A stretch of 7,802 nucleotides of DNA from Zoogloeaceae bacterium (GTDB lineage: Bacteria; Pseudomonadota; Gammaproteobacteria; Burkholderiales; Rhodocyclaceae), in NCBI GenBank assembly GCA_031267345.1, contig JAIRZG010000169.1, positions 1 through 7,802 of the forward strand, given 5' to 3'. The notes beneath the pieces were generated by a model that saw only the letters and a list, made by a program, of their open reading frames with translations, was not told the origin of the DNA and made no database searches. The translations under genes were made by a program, and so were the position numbers. Shown piece by piece: positions 1 through 6,364 of this stretch (the first letter of the stretch is position 1; each line of letters opens with the position of its first letter).

Positions 1-850
1 CATAAACGTCGGTGAATTCCAGATTTTTTTTCCGCATCTTGTTCCAGATGCTGTAAATGTGTTTGGGACGTCCGTAAACCTCCGCCGCAATGCCCAGTTC
101 CGCCAGTTCGCGCTTGACCCGCTCGATGGCGGCAGCAATGAACTGCTCGCGCTCCAGACGGGTTTCATCAAGCATTTTGGCGATTTTTTTGTAAGTGTCG
201 GGGTGGAGGAAGCGAAAGGAAAGGTCTTCCAGTTCCCACTTCAATTCCCAGACGCCCAGACGATTGGCGAGCGGCGAATAAAGTTCCAGCGTCTCCCGCG
301 CGACTTCAATGCGCAGATCGTCGGGATGCGCCGCGTAATGGCGCAAGGTCTGGGTGCGCGAAGCCAGACGCAGCAGCACCACGCGAATATCCTCGACCAT
401 CGCCAGCAGCATCTTGCGGAGAACTTCCACCTGGGCGCGGGTTTCCTGCGCGTTCTTGCCGCCGGATTTGTCGACGGCGACAAAGCCATGCGTGATGGGA
501 CGCAGACGATTCAGGCCGGACATGCCGCGCACCAGACGGGTGACATCCGCGCCAAAACGCGCTTCCAGATTTTCGGTCGCGTGTTCGTCGCAGGCGGGAA
601 GGGCGAAGAGCAGGGCGGCGACGCGCGAATCAGCGTCCAGTTTCAGCCCCGCGATAATGAGCGCCATGCCCCGCGCGTGCGACCAGATGCCTTCGCCGCT
701 GCCCAGATTCGCTGTGGCGTAAGTTTCGCGGGCAAAGTCCAACGCCGTCGCCAACCGCCCGGATTCACGCGCGTCCAGACCATCCGCCAGCAGACGCGGA
801 AACTGCGGATCATCACCCTGCGCGGCGACGGAATGTACGACGGAAACCAT
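1..850 (-). CDS. relA: RelA, (p)ppGpp synthetase (GTP pyrophosphokinase), N-terminal part, cut by window edge
   Basis: The first 283 codons of RelA, reading leftwards and open at position 1, so the C-terminal part lies outside the window. RelA transfers pyrophosphate from ATP to GTP/GDP on stalled ribosomes to make the stringent-response alarmone. The N-terminal region is the degenerate HD hydrolase domain: residues 79-85 read ALLFALP where SpoT would have its catalytic His-Asp, so this is predicted to be synthetase-only. Conserved RelA/SpoT blocks follow: YSPLANRLG (191-199), LKWELEDL (203-210), and the start of the synthetase domain, EVYGRPKHIYSIW (257-269). The ATG at 850 is the first possible start, because an in-frame TGA lies four codons upstream; no strong Shine-Dalgarno is visible. 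It lies 168 bp downstream of rpoS on the same strand, probably with its own promoter. Identification is by recalled similarity to E. coli RelA. Confidence 0.96.
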   Translation of the reverse strand, partial: MVSVVHSVAAQGDDPQFPRLLADGLDARESGRLATALDFARETYATANLGSGEGIWSHARGMALIIAGLKLDADSRVAALLFALPACDEHATENLEARFGADVTRLVRGMSGLNRLRPITHGFVAVDKSGGKNAQETRAQVEVLRKMLLAMVEDIRVVLLRLASRTQTLRHYAAHPDDLRIEVARETLELYSPLANRLGVWELKWELEDLSFRFLHPDTYKKIAKMLDETRLEREQFIAAAIERVKRELAELGIAAEVYGRPKHIYSIWNKMRKKNLEFTDVY

Positions 851-858
851 GTTCAGAG

Positions 859-886
859 GTCAGGCATCAGGGATCAGGGATCGGAA
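859..886. repeat. Heptad tandem repeat in the relA leader
   Basis: Four degenerate 7-bp units read gtcaggc, atcaggg, atcaggg, atcggaa. They lie just upstream of the relA start codon, so they would be in the 5' untranslated leader of relA mRNA. The adjoining 11-mer cagaggtcagg (854-864) recurs exactly at 7497-7507. No coding explanation was found. Confidence 0.6.
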
Positions 887-905
887 AAATCGGTGCGGGC
901 GGAAA

Positions 906-924
906 GGTCCGGAGTATAAACGAC
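906..924 (-). promoter_or_regulatory. Candidate relA promoter -10 element
   Basis: On the minus strand, 918-913 reads TATACT, one base from the TATAAT consensus, about 60 bp upstream of the relA ATG. No TTGACA-like -35 hexamer is seen at the expected distance. That would fit either a weak sigma-70 promoter or a sigma-S-type promoter, which tolerates a poor -35. This is inference from one hexamer. Confidence 0.3.
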
Positions 925-943
925 AGGGGAGGGTAATGGGTTT

Positions 944-958
944 CGGCGCGAAGCGCCG
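944..958. repeat. Perfect 6-bp hairpin downstream of rpoS, recurrent motif
   Basis: CGGCGC, loop GAA, GCGCCG. It lies about 60 bp past the rpoS stop codon. There is no following T-run on the minus strand, so it is not a canonical intrinsic terminator, though it could mark or stabilise the end of the rpoS transcript. Almost the same hairpin (loop GTA) with the same trailing AACCTTCT occurs at 7068-7092. Confidence 0.6.
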
Positions 959-1018
959 CAGATCAACCTTCTCCCGCTTGCGGACGCGGTAAATCACGTC
1001 CCTGCGGATACCGGATGA

Positions 1019-2005
1019 TCATCCCAGCAGATTTTCCTTGGTGACGCCGCCGTGTTTCAGGAGGTTGCGCAGGTATGCGAGGCTTTCCATTTGAATCTGG
1101 CGCACCCGTTCGTGGGTGAGGGCAAGGTCGCTGGCGATGCGATCCAGGGTGGCGATTTCGCGGCCATTCAGTCCGTAGCGCCGCTCAATGACTTGCAGTT
1201 GGCGTTCAGTCAATTGCCCCAGCCATTCCTGAATGAGCTGACGGGTTTCCGCGCTTTGTAACATCACTTCCGGATTGACGCTGCTTTCGTCAACGACGAA
1301 GTCGACCATGGAGTGCAGGGGATCAATGTCCAGCGGCGCGTCCAGCGAGGCAATGTGCTCATTCAGATAAAGAATGCGCCGGATGGCGGCGGGCGATTTG
1401 TCCAGAAGGCGCGCCACTTGTTCAATGGCGCGCTCGCGCGAGGCTTCCGGATCCAGATGCCGCATGGCGCGCAACACCATGTTGATTTCTTTCACCACAT
1501 GCACCGGCAGGCGGATGGTGCGCGCCTGATTCATGATGCCACGCTCGATGGAATGCCGTATCCACCAGGTCGCATAGGTGGAAAAACGAAAGCCGCGTTC
1601 GGGGTCGAATTTTTCCAGCGCGTGAATCAGCCCCAGATTGCCTTCTTCCACCAAATCCAGCAGGGGAATGCCCCGGTTCAGGTAATGTTTGGCGATATTG
1701 ACCACCAGACGCAGATTGTGCTCAATCATTTTCTGCCGCGCGTCAAAGTCTCCGGCGCACATCCTGCGGGCGATTTCCAGTTCTTCTTCCGGACTCAACA
1801 GCGGCCTGTCGCCAATCTGGTTGAGATAAAGACGGGTAACGTCTTCAAACAAGTCCGCCGCGTCTTCCTCCGCGCTCAAGGCGCTTTTTTGAGCGTCCGC
1901 CTTTTCTTCCGCTTCTGCTCCATCCGGCAACAGCGGCGGCAATACGCTTTCTTCGTCACTGCTGCTGGCGTCGTTTTCCAGAAAGTCGTCGTCTGGATCG
2001 CTCAT
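1019..2005 (-). CDS. rpoS: RpoS, RNA polymerase sigma-S (sigma-38) factor
   Basis: General stress / stationary-phase sigma factor, 328 residues against about 330 in E. coli. An acidic, variable N-terminus (1-50) is followed by region 1.2 (about 54-86) and region 2 with HNLRLVVNIAKHYLNRG (96-112) and DLVEEGNLGLIHALEKFDPERGFRFSTYATWWIR (117-150). Region 2.4/3.0 carries TIRLPVHVVKEIN (163-175), in which K172 matches E. coli K173. Region 4 carries the helix-turn-helix LTHERVRQIQ (296-305). Two expected promoter contacts are histidine: H151 (E. coli RpoS Q152, sigma-70 Q437) and H298 (sigma-70 R584). The start ATG (2005-2003) overlaps the nlpD stop by 4 nt, so rpoS is last in the surE-pcm-nlpD-rpoS cassette and probably translationally coupled. 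In E. coli an important rpoS promoter lies inside nlpD; one may also exist here, but I did not identify it. Regions 3 and 4 are fairly divergent, but I would not assign another family. Confidence 0.95.
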   Translation of the reverse strand: MSDPDDDFLENDASSSDEESVLPPLLPDGAEAEEKADAQKSALSAEEDAADLFEDVTRLYLNQIGDRPLLSPEEELEIARRMCAGDFDARQKMIEHNLRLVVNIAKHYLNRGIPLLDLVEEGNLGLIHALEKFDPERGFRFSTYATWWIRHSIERGIMNQARTIRLPVHVVKEINMVLRAMRHLDPEASRERAIEQVARLLDKSPAAIRRILYLNEHIASLDAPLDIDPLHSMVDFVVDESSVNPEVMLQSAETRQLIQEWLGQLTERQLQVIERRYGLNGREIATLDRIASDLALTHERVRQIQMESLAYLRNLLKHGGVTKENLLG

Positions 2006-2922
2006 TTTTTCGGCAGATAATTGAGCGGCTCAACCGGATCTCCCTGACGGCGCACCTCAAAATGCAGCTTGACGGTCGTGCTGTCCGTCTTGCCCATTTC
2101 AGCGATTTTCTGGCTTTTCTTCACTTCCTGCTGTTCCTTGACCAGAATTTTCTGGTTGTGGGCGTAGGCGGTGAGAAAATTGCCGCTGTGCTTGATGATG
2201 ACCAGATTACCATAACCCCGCAGACCGCTGCCGGTATACACCACCTTGCCATCCGCCGCCGCCAGCACCGGATCGCCCGCCTTGCCGGCAATGTCGATGC
2301 CCTTCGTTTCCGTACTGTAATTGCTCACCACCTTGCCGTTGGCCGGCCATGCCCAGACCAGCGCGCCGGACGCGGGCGCAGGCGTGGCGGCGGCGGTTGT
2401 ACTGGATGTCGTGGTCGCCGTCGTCGTGGCGGCGGGAACGGAGGTTGCGGCGGGCGCAGGGGTTGCCGCGGCGGATTTTTGCATACTGGCGTAGAGCGCG
2501 TCCGAATAGGGTTCCTTGTTTACGCGCGGCTCACGTTTGAAGGTGGGGGTATTGGCGATTGGCGACGGCGGCGCGCCTTCCAGGGGGCGTTGCTCGACGC
2601 TCGCGCCCGCAATTACCGGCGCGGTCGTGGCGGTGGCGACGCCTTCCGGCGGTTGTACGCGCAAAACCTGATCAATGCTGATGATGTAAGGATCGGTGAT
2701 GTAGTTCCAGGCCGCGATGTCGCGGTAATCCTGTCCGTTCTCCAGCGCGATGCCGTAGAGGGTCTCCCCCTTTTTGACCGTGTGATAGCCGGGTCTCGCC
2801 GCTTGCGGCGAAGTGTGTCCGATGGTCGAATGATCGACGACAGGCGCAGGCGTGGGGCTGACGCAACCCGCAAGCGAGGCAACCGCCAGCGCGACCAGAA
2901 TAAATGTAGGAGAAATTTTCAT
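2002..2922 (-). CDS. nlpD: NlpD-type outer-membrane lipoprotein, LysM + degenerate LytM/M23 domain
   Basis: Predicted lipoprotein activator of cell-wall amidases at division, by analogy with E. coli NlpD, which activates AmiC. The start at 2922 is chosen because it gives a proper lipoprotein signal peptide (MKISPTFILVALAVASLAGC, lipidated Cys20) and an ATGA overlap with the pcm stop; a longer reading to 3006 would bury this signal. Residue 21 is Val, not Asp, so sorting to the outer membrane is expected. A LysM domain spans about 45-90 (YHTVKKGETLYGIA), then a Pro/Ala/Thr-rich linker (about 150-186), then a LytM/M23 domain (about 190-303). The first zinc ligand is replaced (KGIDIAG, Lys208) and the HxH motif reads LHFE (286-289), as I recall for E. 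coli NlpD, so a regulator rather than a hydrolase is expected. Length 306 residues. Confidence 0.94.
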   Translation of the reverse strand: MKISPTFILVALAVASLAGCVSPTPAPVVDHSTIGHTSPQAARPGYHTVKKGETLYGIALENGQDYRDIAAWNYITDPYIISIDQVLRVQPPEGVATATTAPVIAGASVEQRPLEGAPPSPIANTPTFKREPRVNKEPYSDALYASMQKSAAATPAPAATSVPAATTTATTTSSTTAAATPAPASGALVWAWPANGKVVSNYSTETKGIDIAGKAGDPVLAAADGKVVYTGSGLRGYGNLVIIKHSGNFLTAYAHNQKILVKEQQEVKKSQKIAEMGKTDSTTVKLHFEVRRQGDPVEPLNYLPKK

Positions 2923-3587
2923 TCGACACCTGTCAATAAAGGAACAAAACGAACAGATTCCAGCCGCGTTTCGGAAAATCCCTGCGGCGTTTTCTGAATC
3001 CGACAAAGATACTGTTCATCCCCCCCGACTGGCAAGAGCAAAACGCCATTCATTGCCAATTGGCGCAATAATTCCTGCGGCACGGCAAGCGCGGCGGCAG
3101 CGACGATGATGTAGTCAAACGGCGCGACCTCCGGCCAGCCCAGATTGCCGTCGGCATGTTTGAGGCGCGCTTTGACTTTCGGGATTCGCGCCAGGTTTTC
3201 CCGCGCCCGGACAAGCATCGGCCGGATGCGCTCCACGGCGTATACCTCGTGTCCCAGATGGTCCAGCAGCGCCGTCTGATAGCCGCAACCCGCGCCGATT
3301 TCCAGCGTTTTCCCGCCACCGTCCTTGCGGCTTTCGCAAAGGATTTCAAGCATACGCGCCACGATATAAGGCTGGGAAATGGTCTGGGAAAACCCCAGCG
3401 GCAAGGCTGTATCTTCGTAGGCGCGCGAAGCCAGGGCTTCTTCCACGAAAATGTGACGCGGAATGGTCGCCATCGCCGTCAATACCGACTCGCTTTTGAT
3501 GCCCTGCGCGCGCAGACGCTCCACCATGCGCGCGCGCGTTCGTTGGGAAGTCATGCCAATGCCCGCAAGCAATACAGGGGAGTTCAT
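2919..3587 (-). CDS. pcm: Protein-L-isoaspartate O-methyltransferase
   Basis: SAM-dependent enzyme that methylates L-isoaspartyl residues in aged proteins so that they can revert to aspartate; cytosolic. The start at 3587 gives 222 residues (E. coli 208) and a 4-nt ATGA overlap with the surE stop; a reading extended to 3731 would run through surE in another frame and is rejected. Visible family blocks are IPRHIFVEEAL (42-52), the substrate-side segment LPLGFSQTISQPYIVARM (62-79), and the SAM-binding motif I LEIGAGCGYQTA (95-106). These are followed by YAVERI (116-121), the acidic/Gly segment HADGNLGW (144-151), FDYIIVAAA (157-165), and the C-terminal SVRFVPLLTG (211-220). The last base of its TGA stop is at 2919, inside the nlpD ATG context. 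Confidence 0.95.
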   Translation of the reverse strand: MNSPVLLAGIGMTSQRTRARMVERLRAQGIKSESVLTAMATIPRHIFVEEALASRAYEDTALPLGFSQTISQPYIVARMLEILCESRKDGGGKTLEIGAGCGYQTALLDHLGHEVYAVERIRPMLVRARENLARIPKVKARLKHADGNLGWPEVAPFDYIIVAAAALAVPQELLRQLAMNGVLLLPVGGDEQYLCRIQKTPQGFSETRLESVRFVPLLTGVE

Positions 3588-4324
3588 GCCAGCCAGGCGC
3601 GAATGCGGGAAAGTTGTTGTTGATGGGTGAGGTCGATCTGCAAGGGCGTGAGGGAGACAAAATTTGTCGCCAGCGCATGAAAATCCGTGCCTTTCCCCGC
3701 ATCCTGCGCCGCGCCTGCCGCGCCCACCCAATACATTTTTTCATTGCGCGGCGATGTTACCCGGATTACCGGCTCCGCCTTGTGGCGTTTGCCCAAGCGA
3801 GTGACCGCCAACCCCGCCAGTTGCGCGTAAGGAATATCCGGCACATTGACATTCAGCAACACCGGCTCTGCAATGGGCGTCGCAATAAAGCGTTCCGCCA
3901 GTTGTCGCGCGATTTGACCTGCCGTTGAAAAATGCACGGCGTCCGTGCTGGCGAGCGAAATGGCCAGAGAAGGAATACCCAGCAGATAACCTTCGGTCGC
4001 TGCCGCGACTGTGCCGGAATACAGGGTATCGTCGCCCATGTTGGCGCCGTGATTGATACCGGAGATCACCATGTCCGGCAATTGCTCCAACATACCGGTT
4101 ACAGCCAGATGCACGCAATCCGTTGGCGTGCCATTGACGAAATAAAACCCGTTGTGCGCCTGACGCAGGGAAAGCGGACGATCCAGCGTCAGGGAATTGC
4201 TGGCGCCGGAACGATCCCGTTCCGGCGCCACCACGATGATTTCTCCCAGGTCTTGCAAGGATTCCGCCAAACAGGCAATGCCGGGGGCGAAATAACCATC
4301 ATCATTGCAAAGGAGAATTCTCAT
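3584..4324 (-). CDS. surE: SurE, 5'/3'-nucleotidase (survival protein E)
   Basis: Metal-dependent phosphatase that dephosphorylates nucleoside 5'- and 3'-monophosphates (and, in E. coli, short polyphosphate), linked to stationary-phase survival. Two ATGs are adjacent (4327 and 4324). I prefer 4324 (246 residues) because it puts the metal ligands at D8, D9, S39 and N91, the E. coli numbering. Motifs are MRILLCNDDG at the N-terminus, VVAPERDRSGASNSLTL around 31-47, GTPTDCV around 65-71, and the family signature SGINHGANMGDDTLYSGTVAAA around 88-109. No strong Shine-Dalgarno is seen. The downstream end overlaps pcm by ATGA. hns lies 30 bp upstream on the same strand with no obvious terminator between, so the two may share a transcript. 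Confidence 0.96.
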   Translation of the reverse strand: MRILLCNDDGYFAPGIACLAESLQDLGEIIVVAPERDRSGASNSLTLDRPLSLRQAHNGFYFVNGTPTDCVHLAVTGMLEQLPDMVISGINHGANMGDDTLYSGTVAAATEGYLLGIPSLAISLASTDAVHFSTAGQIARQLAERFIATPIAEPVLLNVNVPDIPYAQLAGLAVTRLGKRHKAEPVIRVTSPRNEKMYWVGAAGAAQDAGKGTDFHALATNFVSLTPLQIDLTHQQQLSRIRAWLA

Positions 4325-4357
4325 CAAACCAGCGCATCAAATCAAAAAACAACCGGA

Positions 4358-4675
4358 TTAAACCTTGATTTGCGCCAGCGTACCGCCGCCTGCCAACCAG
4401 GCTTCGACCCATCTGGGTTTGCGACCACGACCAGACCAGGCGTCAGCGGGGTTCTGGGGATGGCGGTATTTGATTTCCGCCGCGCCGCGTTTGCCGCCGC
4501 GACGCGGGGCAGCTTCGGACAGGATGTCGGTCAGGGAAAAGCCGTGTGTTTGCGCCAGCGCTTCCAGTTCACGGCGAACTTTTGCGCGTTCAGCCACTTC
4601 ACGACGTTTGATTTCTCTGGGGATTTCACGCAACAGCGTCCTCAGATCGACCAAGCCAAGGGTTGAAATATCCAT
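4358..4675 (-). CDS. hns: H-NS family nucleoid-associated protein (betaproteobacterial BpH3-like)
   Basis: Small DNA-binding protein (105 residues) expected to oligomerise on AT-rich or curved DNA and silence genes. An N-terminal charged helical region (about 8-42, LRTLLREIPREIKRREVAERAK...) suits the coiled-coil oligomerisation domain. A basic linker (57-64, PRRGGKRG) leads to the C-terminal DNA-binding domain YRHPQNPADAWSGRGRKPRW (70-89), the AT-hook-like motif of H-NS proteins, and ends EAWLAGGGTLAQIKV. Length and motif fit betaproteobacterial H-NS homologues, which are shorter than the E. coli protein (137 residues). A strong Shine-Dalgarno AAGGAG (minus strand, 4686-4681) is 5 nt from the ATG. 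It is the first gene of the leftward cluster and stands 30 bp before surE. Which paralogue this is cannot be decided from one window. Confidence 0.92.
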   Translation of the reverse strand: MDISTLGLVDLRTLLREIPREIKRREVAERAKVRRELEALAQTHGFSLTDILSEAAPRRGGKRGAAEIKYRHPQNPADAWSGRGRKPRWVEAWLAGGGTLAQIKV

Positions 4676-4680
4676 AACAG

Positions 4681-4686
4681 CTCCTT
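4681..4686 (-). promoter_or_regulatory. Ribosome binding site of hns
   Basis: AAGGAG on the minus strand, 5 nt before the hns ATG at 4675. It is the clearest Shine-Dalgarno in the window and fixes the hns start. Confidence 0.8.
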
Positions 4687-4707
4687 TCGTTAAAAAAGCA
4701 GGACAAG

Positions 4708-4738
4708 TTTATAAAAATGTCCGACGCTTTGCAAGCGT
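4708..4738 (-). promoter_or_regulatory. Candidate hns promoter with overlapping palindrome
   Basis: On the minus strand a TTGCAA (4734-4729) is followed after 15 bp by TATAAA (4713-4708), a possible -35/-10 pair with short spacing. The -35 hexamer lies inside the perfect inverted repeat ACGCTT-tgc-AAGCGT (4724-4738), which could be an operator. Local AT-richness around 4690-4720 is also compatible with H-NS autoregulation. This is inference from sequence only. Confidence 0.3.
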
Positions 4739-4857
4739 TTTATGGCAATCCTCAAGATACAATTTCGGAACGGGCGCGTAAAAATCCGGCAATTCGAGTG
4801 GTGACGCATACGCGCTTTATCGTCTTGGGATTCCTTCCGGAAAAGACTGAACAACCG

Positions 4858-4924
4858 TCATTCTCCCACAAGCAGAAACCCATAAGTCTTTGAAAACAAT
4901 GAATTCCTGCTTGCGTGGGAATGA
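4858..4924. repeat. Imperfect inverted repeat of the GTCATTC...GGGAATGA type
   Basis: Arms are 4858-4875 (tcattctcccacaagcag) and 4907-4924 (ctgcttgcgtgggaatga). They pair with a few mismatches around a 31-nt loop. Inside or beside them, aaagact (4842-4848) and agtcttt (4885-4891) are also complementary. The sequence resembles the widespread intergenic repeats beginning GTCATTCCCGC; membership in a family could be tested only against the genome. Confidence 0.45.
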
Positions 4925-5002
4925 TGAGCCGGATTGATGCGGATGTTCTCTGGAATAACGGCTTTCTCCTGTTTTTCCTGCCTGATCATTCTGTTTTTCC
5001 TC

Positions 5003-5008
5003 TACAAT
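5003..5008 (+). promoter_or_regulatory. Candidate -10 element for mscS
   Basis: TACAAT in the context tctacaatgcg, 34 bp before the preferred mscS ATG. Upstream hexamers around 4979-4984 match TTGACA poorly. If real, transcription would start near 5015 and the longer reading of mscS from 4934 could not be translated from this transcript. Confidence 0.3.
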
Positions 5009-5041
5009 GCGCTTTCTGTTTTGTCTTTCGCGCGTGAAATT

Positions 5042-6337
5042 ATGGATACCCCTGCAACGCCCAATATCGAGGTCGCCGTCGGTGATGACACGCATCTCGC
5101 CCGTTTTTTGCAAAGCGTCGCGGATTTGTCAAATCCCGACTTTTATTGGCAGGTTCTGGTAATCCTGATTTGTCTGGGCATTGCCTGGTGTCTCGCGCGC
5201 TACCTGCGCCAGCGTTTTGCCCACGCGCAGGATCACACGGGCTTGTTGCAGGCGTTGGCGGAGCAGACTTTTCCCATTCTCGCCGTATTGTTATTGAGCA
5301 TCAGCAAGAGTTTTTTGCAAACCCGCATTCCGGCGCAGCTTTTCAGTCTTTGCATTCCGTTGTTATTGTCGCTCACCGTGGTGCGCGCCTTGCGCCACAT
5401 GTTGCAGCGCAGTTTTCCGCTTGCCCGCTGGCAGGGCAGCATCAGCCGGATATTTTCCATTCTGGTCTGGGGGTGGCTGGCGCTTTTTCTTTCCGGCGTT
5501 TCATCGGAGGTCATTCACGTGCTGGAAGCCGTGGGCTTTTCCATTGGCGCGCAGCAGATCAATTTGTGGATGATCCTCAACGGTCTGGTGGTCATCGTCC
5601 TGACCCTGTTGTCTTCGCTCTGGGCGGCCAGTCTGGTGGAAGCCCGTCTGATGGGCGTGACGGAAATTGACGCTTCCCTGCGGATAGTGCTGACGCGCGT
5701 GAGCAAGGCATTGTTTGTGCTCTTCGCCGTGCTGCTGAGTTTTTCCCTGATCGGTCTGGACATTACCGCGCTCTCGGTGTTTACCGGCGCGTTGGGCGTG
5801 GGCTTGGGCATGGGTCTGCAAAAGATCGCCAGCAATTATGTTTCCGGCTTCATCATTTTGCTGGATCGCTCCATTCATCTGGGCAATATCGTCCAGATTG
5901 ACGCCCAGACCGGCGGCGTGGTCACGCAGATCACCACGCGCTATACCGTGTTGCGGAATCTGGTGGGACTGGAATTCATCGTGCCCAATGAAGCCCTGGT
6001 CGCCAATATCGTGCAAAACCAGACCTTTTCTGATTCCCGTACGCGGGCGGTGACCAGCGTTTCCGTCGCCTATTCCAGCGATCTGGAAAAAGTGCTGCCG
6101 CTGCTGGAGGGCATTGCCCGCGCTCAACCGCGCGTACTGGCAGACCCTGGGCCATGCGCCACGATTGTCCGCTTTGCCGACAGCGGCATTGACCTTGATC
6201 TGGCCTTCTGGATCAACGACCCGGAAAACGGCACGGGCGTGCTGCGGTCGCAAATCAATCTGGAAATCTGGCGCCGCTTCCGCGATGAGGGCATAGAAAT
6301 TCCCTTCCCGCAACGCGAAGTGCGTCTGTTGAAATAA
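5042..6337 (+). CDS. MscS-family mechanosensitive ion channel
   Basis: Inner-membrane channel predicted to open under membrane tension and release solutes on hypo-osmotic shock; 431 residues from the ATG at 5042. Hydrophobic segments are seen at about 35-55, 76-90, 98-117, 136-152, 175-197 and 220-240, followed by the pore helix. That helix has the Gly/Ala-rich pattern TGALGVGLGMGLQKIASNYVSG (248-269), the hallmark of TM3, then FIILLDRSIHLGNIVQI, the start of the beta domain (about 278-340). The FIVPNEALV and SVAYSSD segments and the C-terminal IPFPQREVRL (420-429) match the MscS cytosolic cage. More helices than E. coli MscS (three) put it with the larger subfamilies, but I cannot assign YnaI, YbdG or another type. 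The reading frame is open back to a TTG at 4934; the extra 36 residues are hydrophobic, so the start is uncertain. Confidence 0.93.
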   Translation: MDTPATPNIEVAVGDDTHLARFLQSVADLSNPDFYWQVLVILICLGIAWCLARYLRQRFAHAQDHTGLLQALAEQTFPILAVLLLSISKSFLQTRIPAQLFSLCIPLLLSLTVVRALRHMLQRSFPLARWQGSISRIFSILVWGWLALFLSGVSSEVIHVLEAVGFSIGAQQINLWMILNGLVVIVLTLLSSLWAASLVEARLMGVTEIDASLRIVLTRVSKALFVLFAVLLSFSLIGLDITALSVFTGALGVGLGMGLQKIASNYVSGFIILLDRSIHLGNIVQIDAQTGGVVTQITTRYTVLRNLVGLEFIVPNEALVANIVQNQTFSDSRTRAVTSVSVAYSSDLEKVLPLLEGIARAQPRVLADPGPCATIVRFADSGIDLDLAFWINDPENGTGVLRSQINLEIWRRFRDEGIEIPFPQREVRLLK

Positions 6338-6364
6338 ACGGGCAGGGCAGGGGATGGCAACGCA

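Larger units (their letters stand above)
4676..5041. other. Divergent intergenic region between hns and mscS
   Basis: A stretch of 366 bp between two divergently read genes. It contains the hns ribosome binding site and candidate promoter near hns, an imperfect inverted repeat at 4858-4924, and a possible rightward promoter at 5003-5008. A short leftward reading frame through 4817-5113 ends in residues (SFPEGIPRR) typical of translated intergenic repeats rather than a real protein, so I call no gene here. Confidence 0.7.

Noticed and set aside
59..919. 286-codon rightward reading frame at the left end
   Set aside because: It is the antisense shadow of relA, whose minus-strand reading gives an unmistakable RelA protein over the same bases.
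851..1018. tRNA or small RNA gene between relA and rpoS
   Set aside because: No cloverleaf or TPsiC-like sequence seen; only one short hairpin without a T-run.
2062..2997. 311-codon rightward frame rich in Arg/Gly
   Set aside because: Antisense to nlpD; its low-complexity runs are the complement of the Ala/Thr/Pro linker of NlpD.
3588..3731. N-terminal extension of Pcm
   Set aside because: It would overlap surE by more than 140 bp in another frame and has no family similarity; the ATG at 3587 with the ATGA overlap gives a normal-length enzyme.
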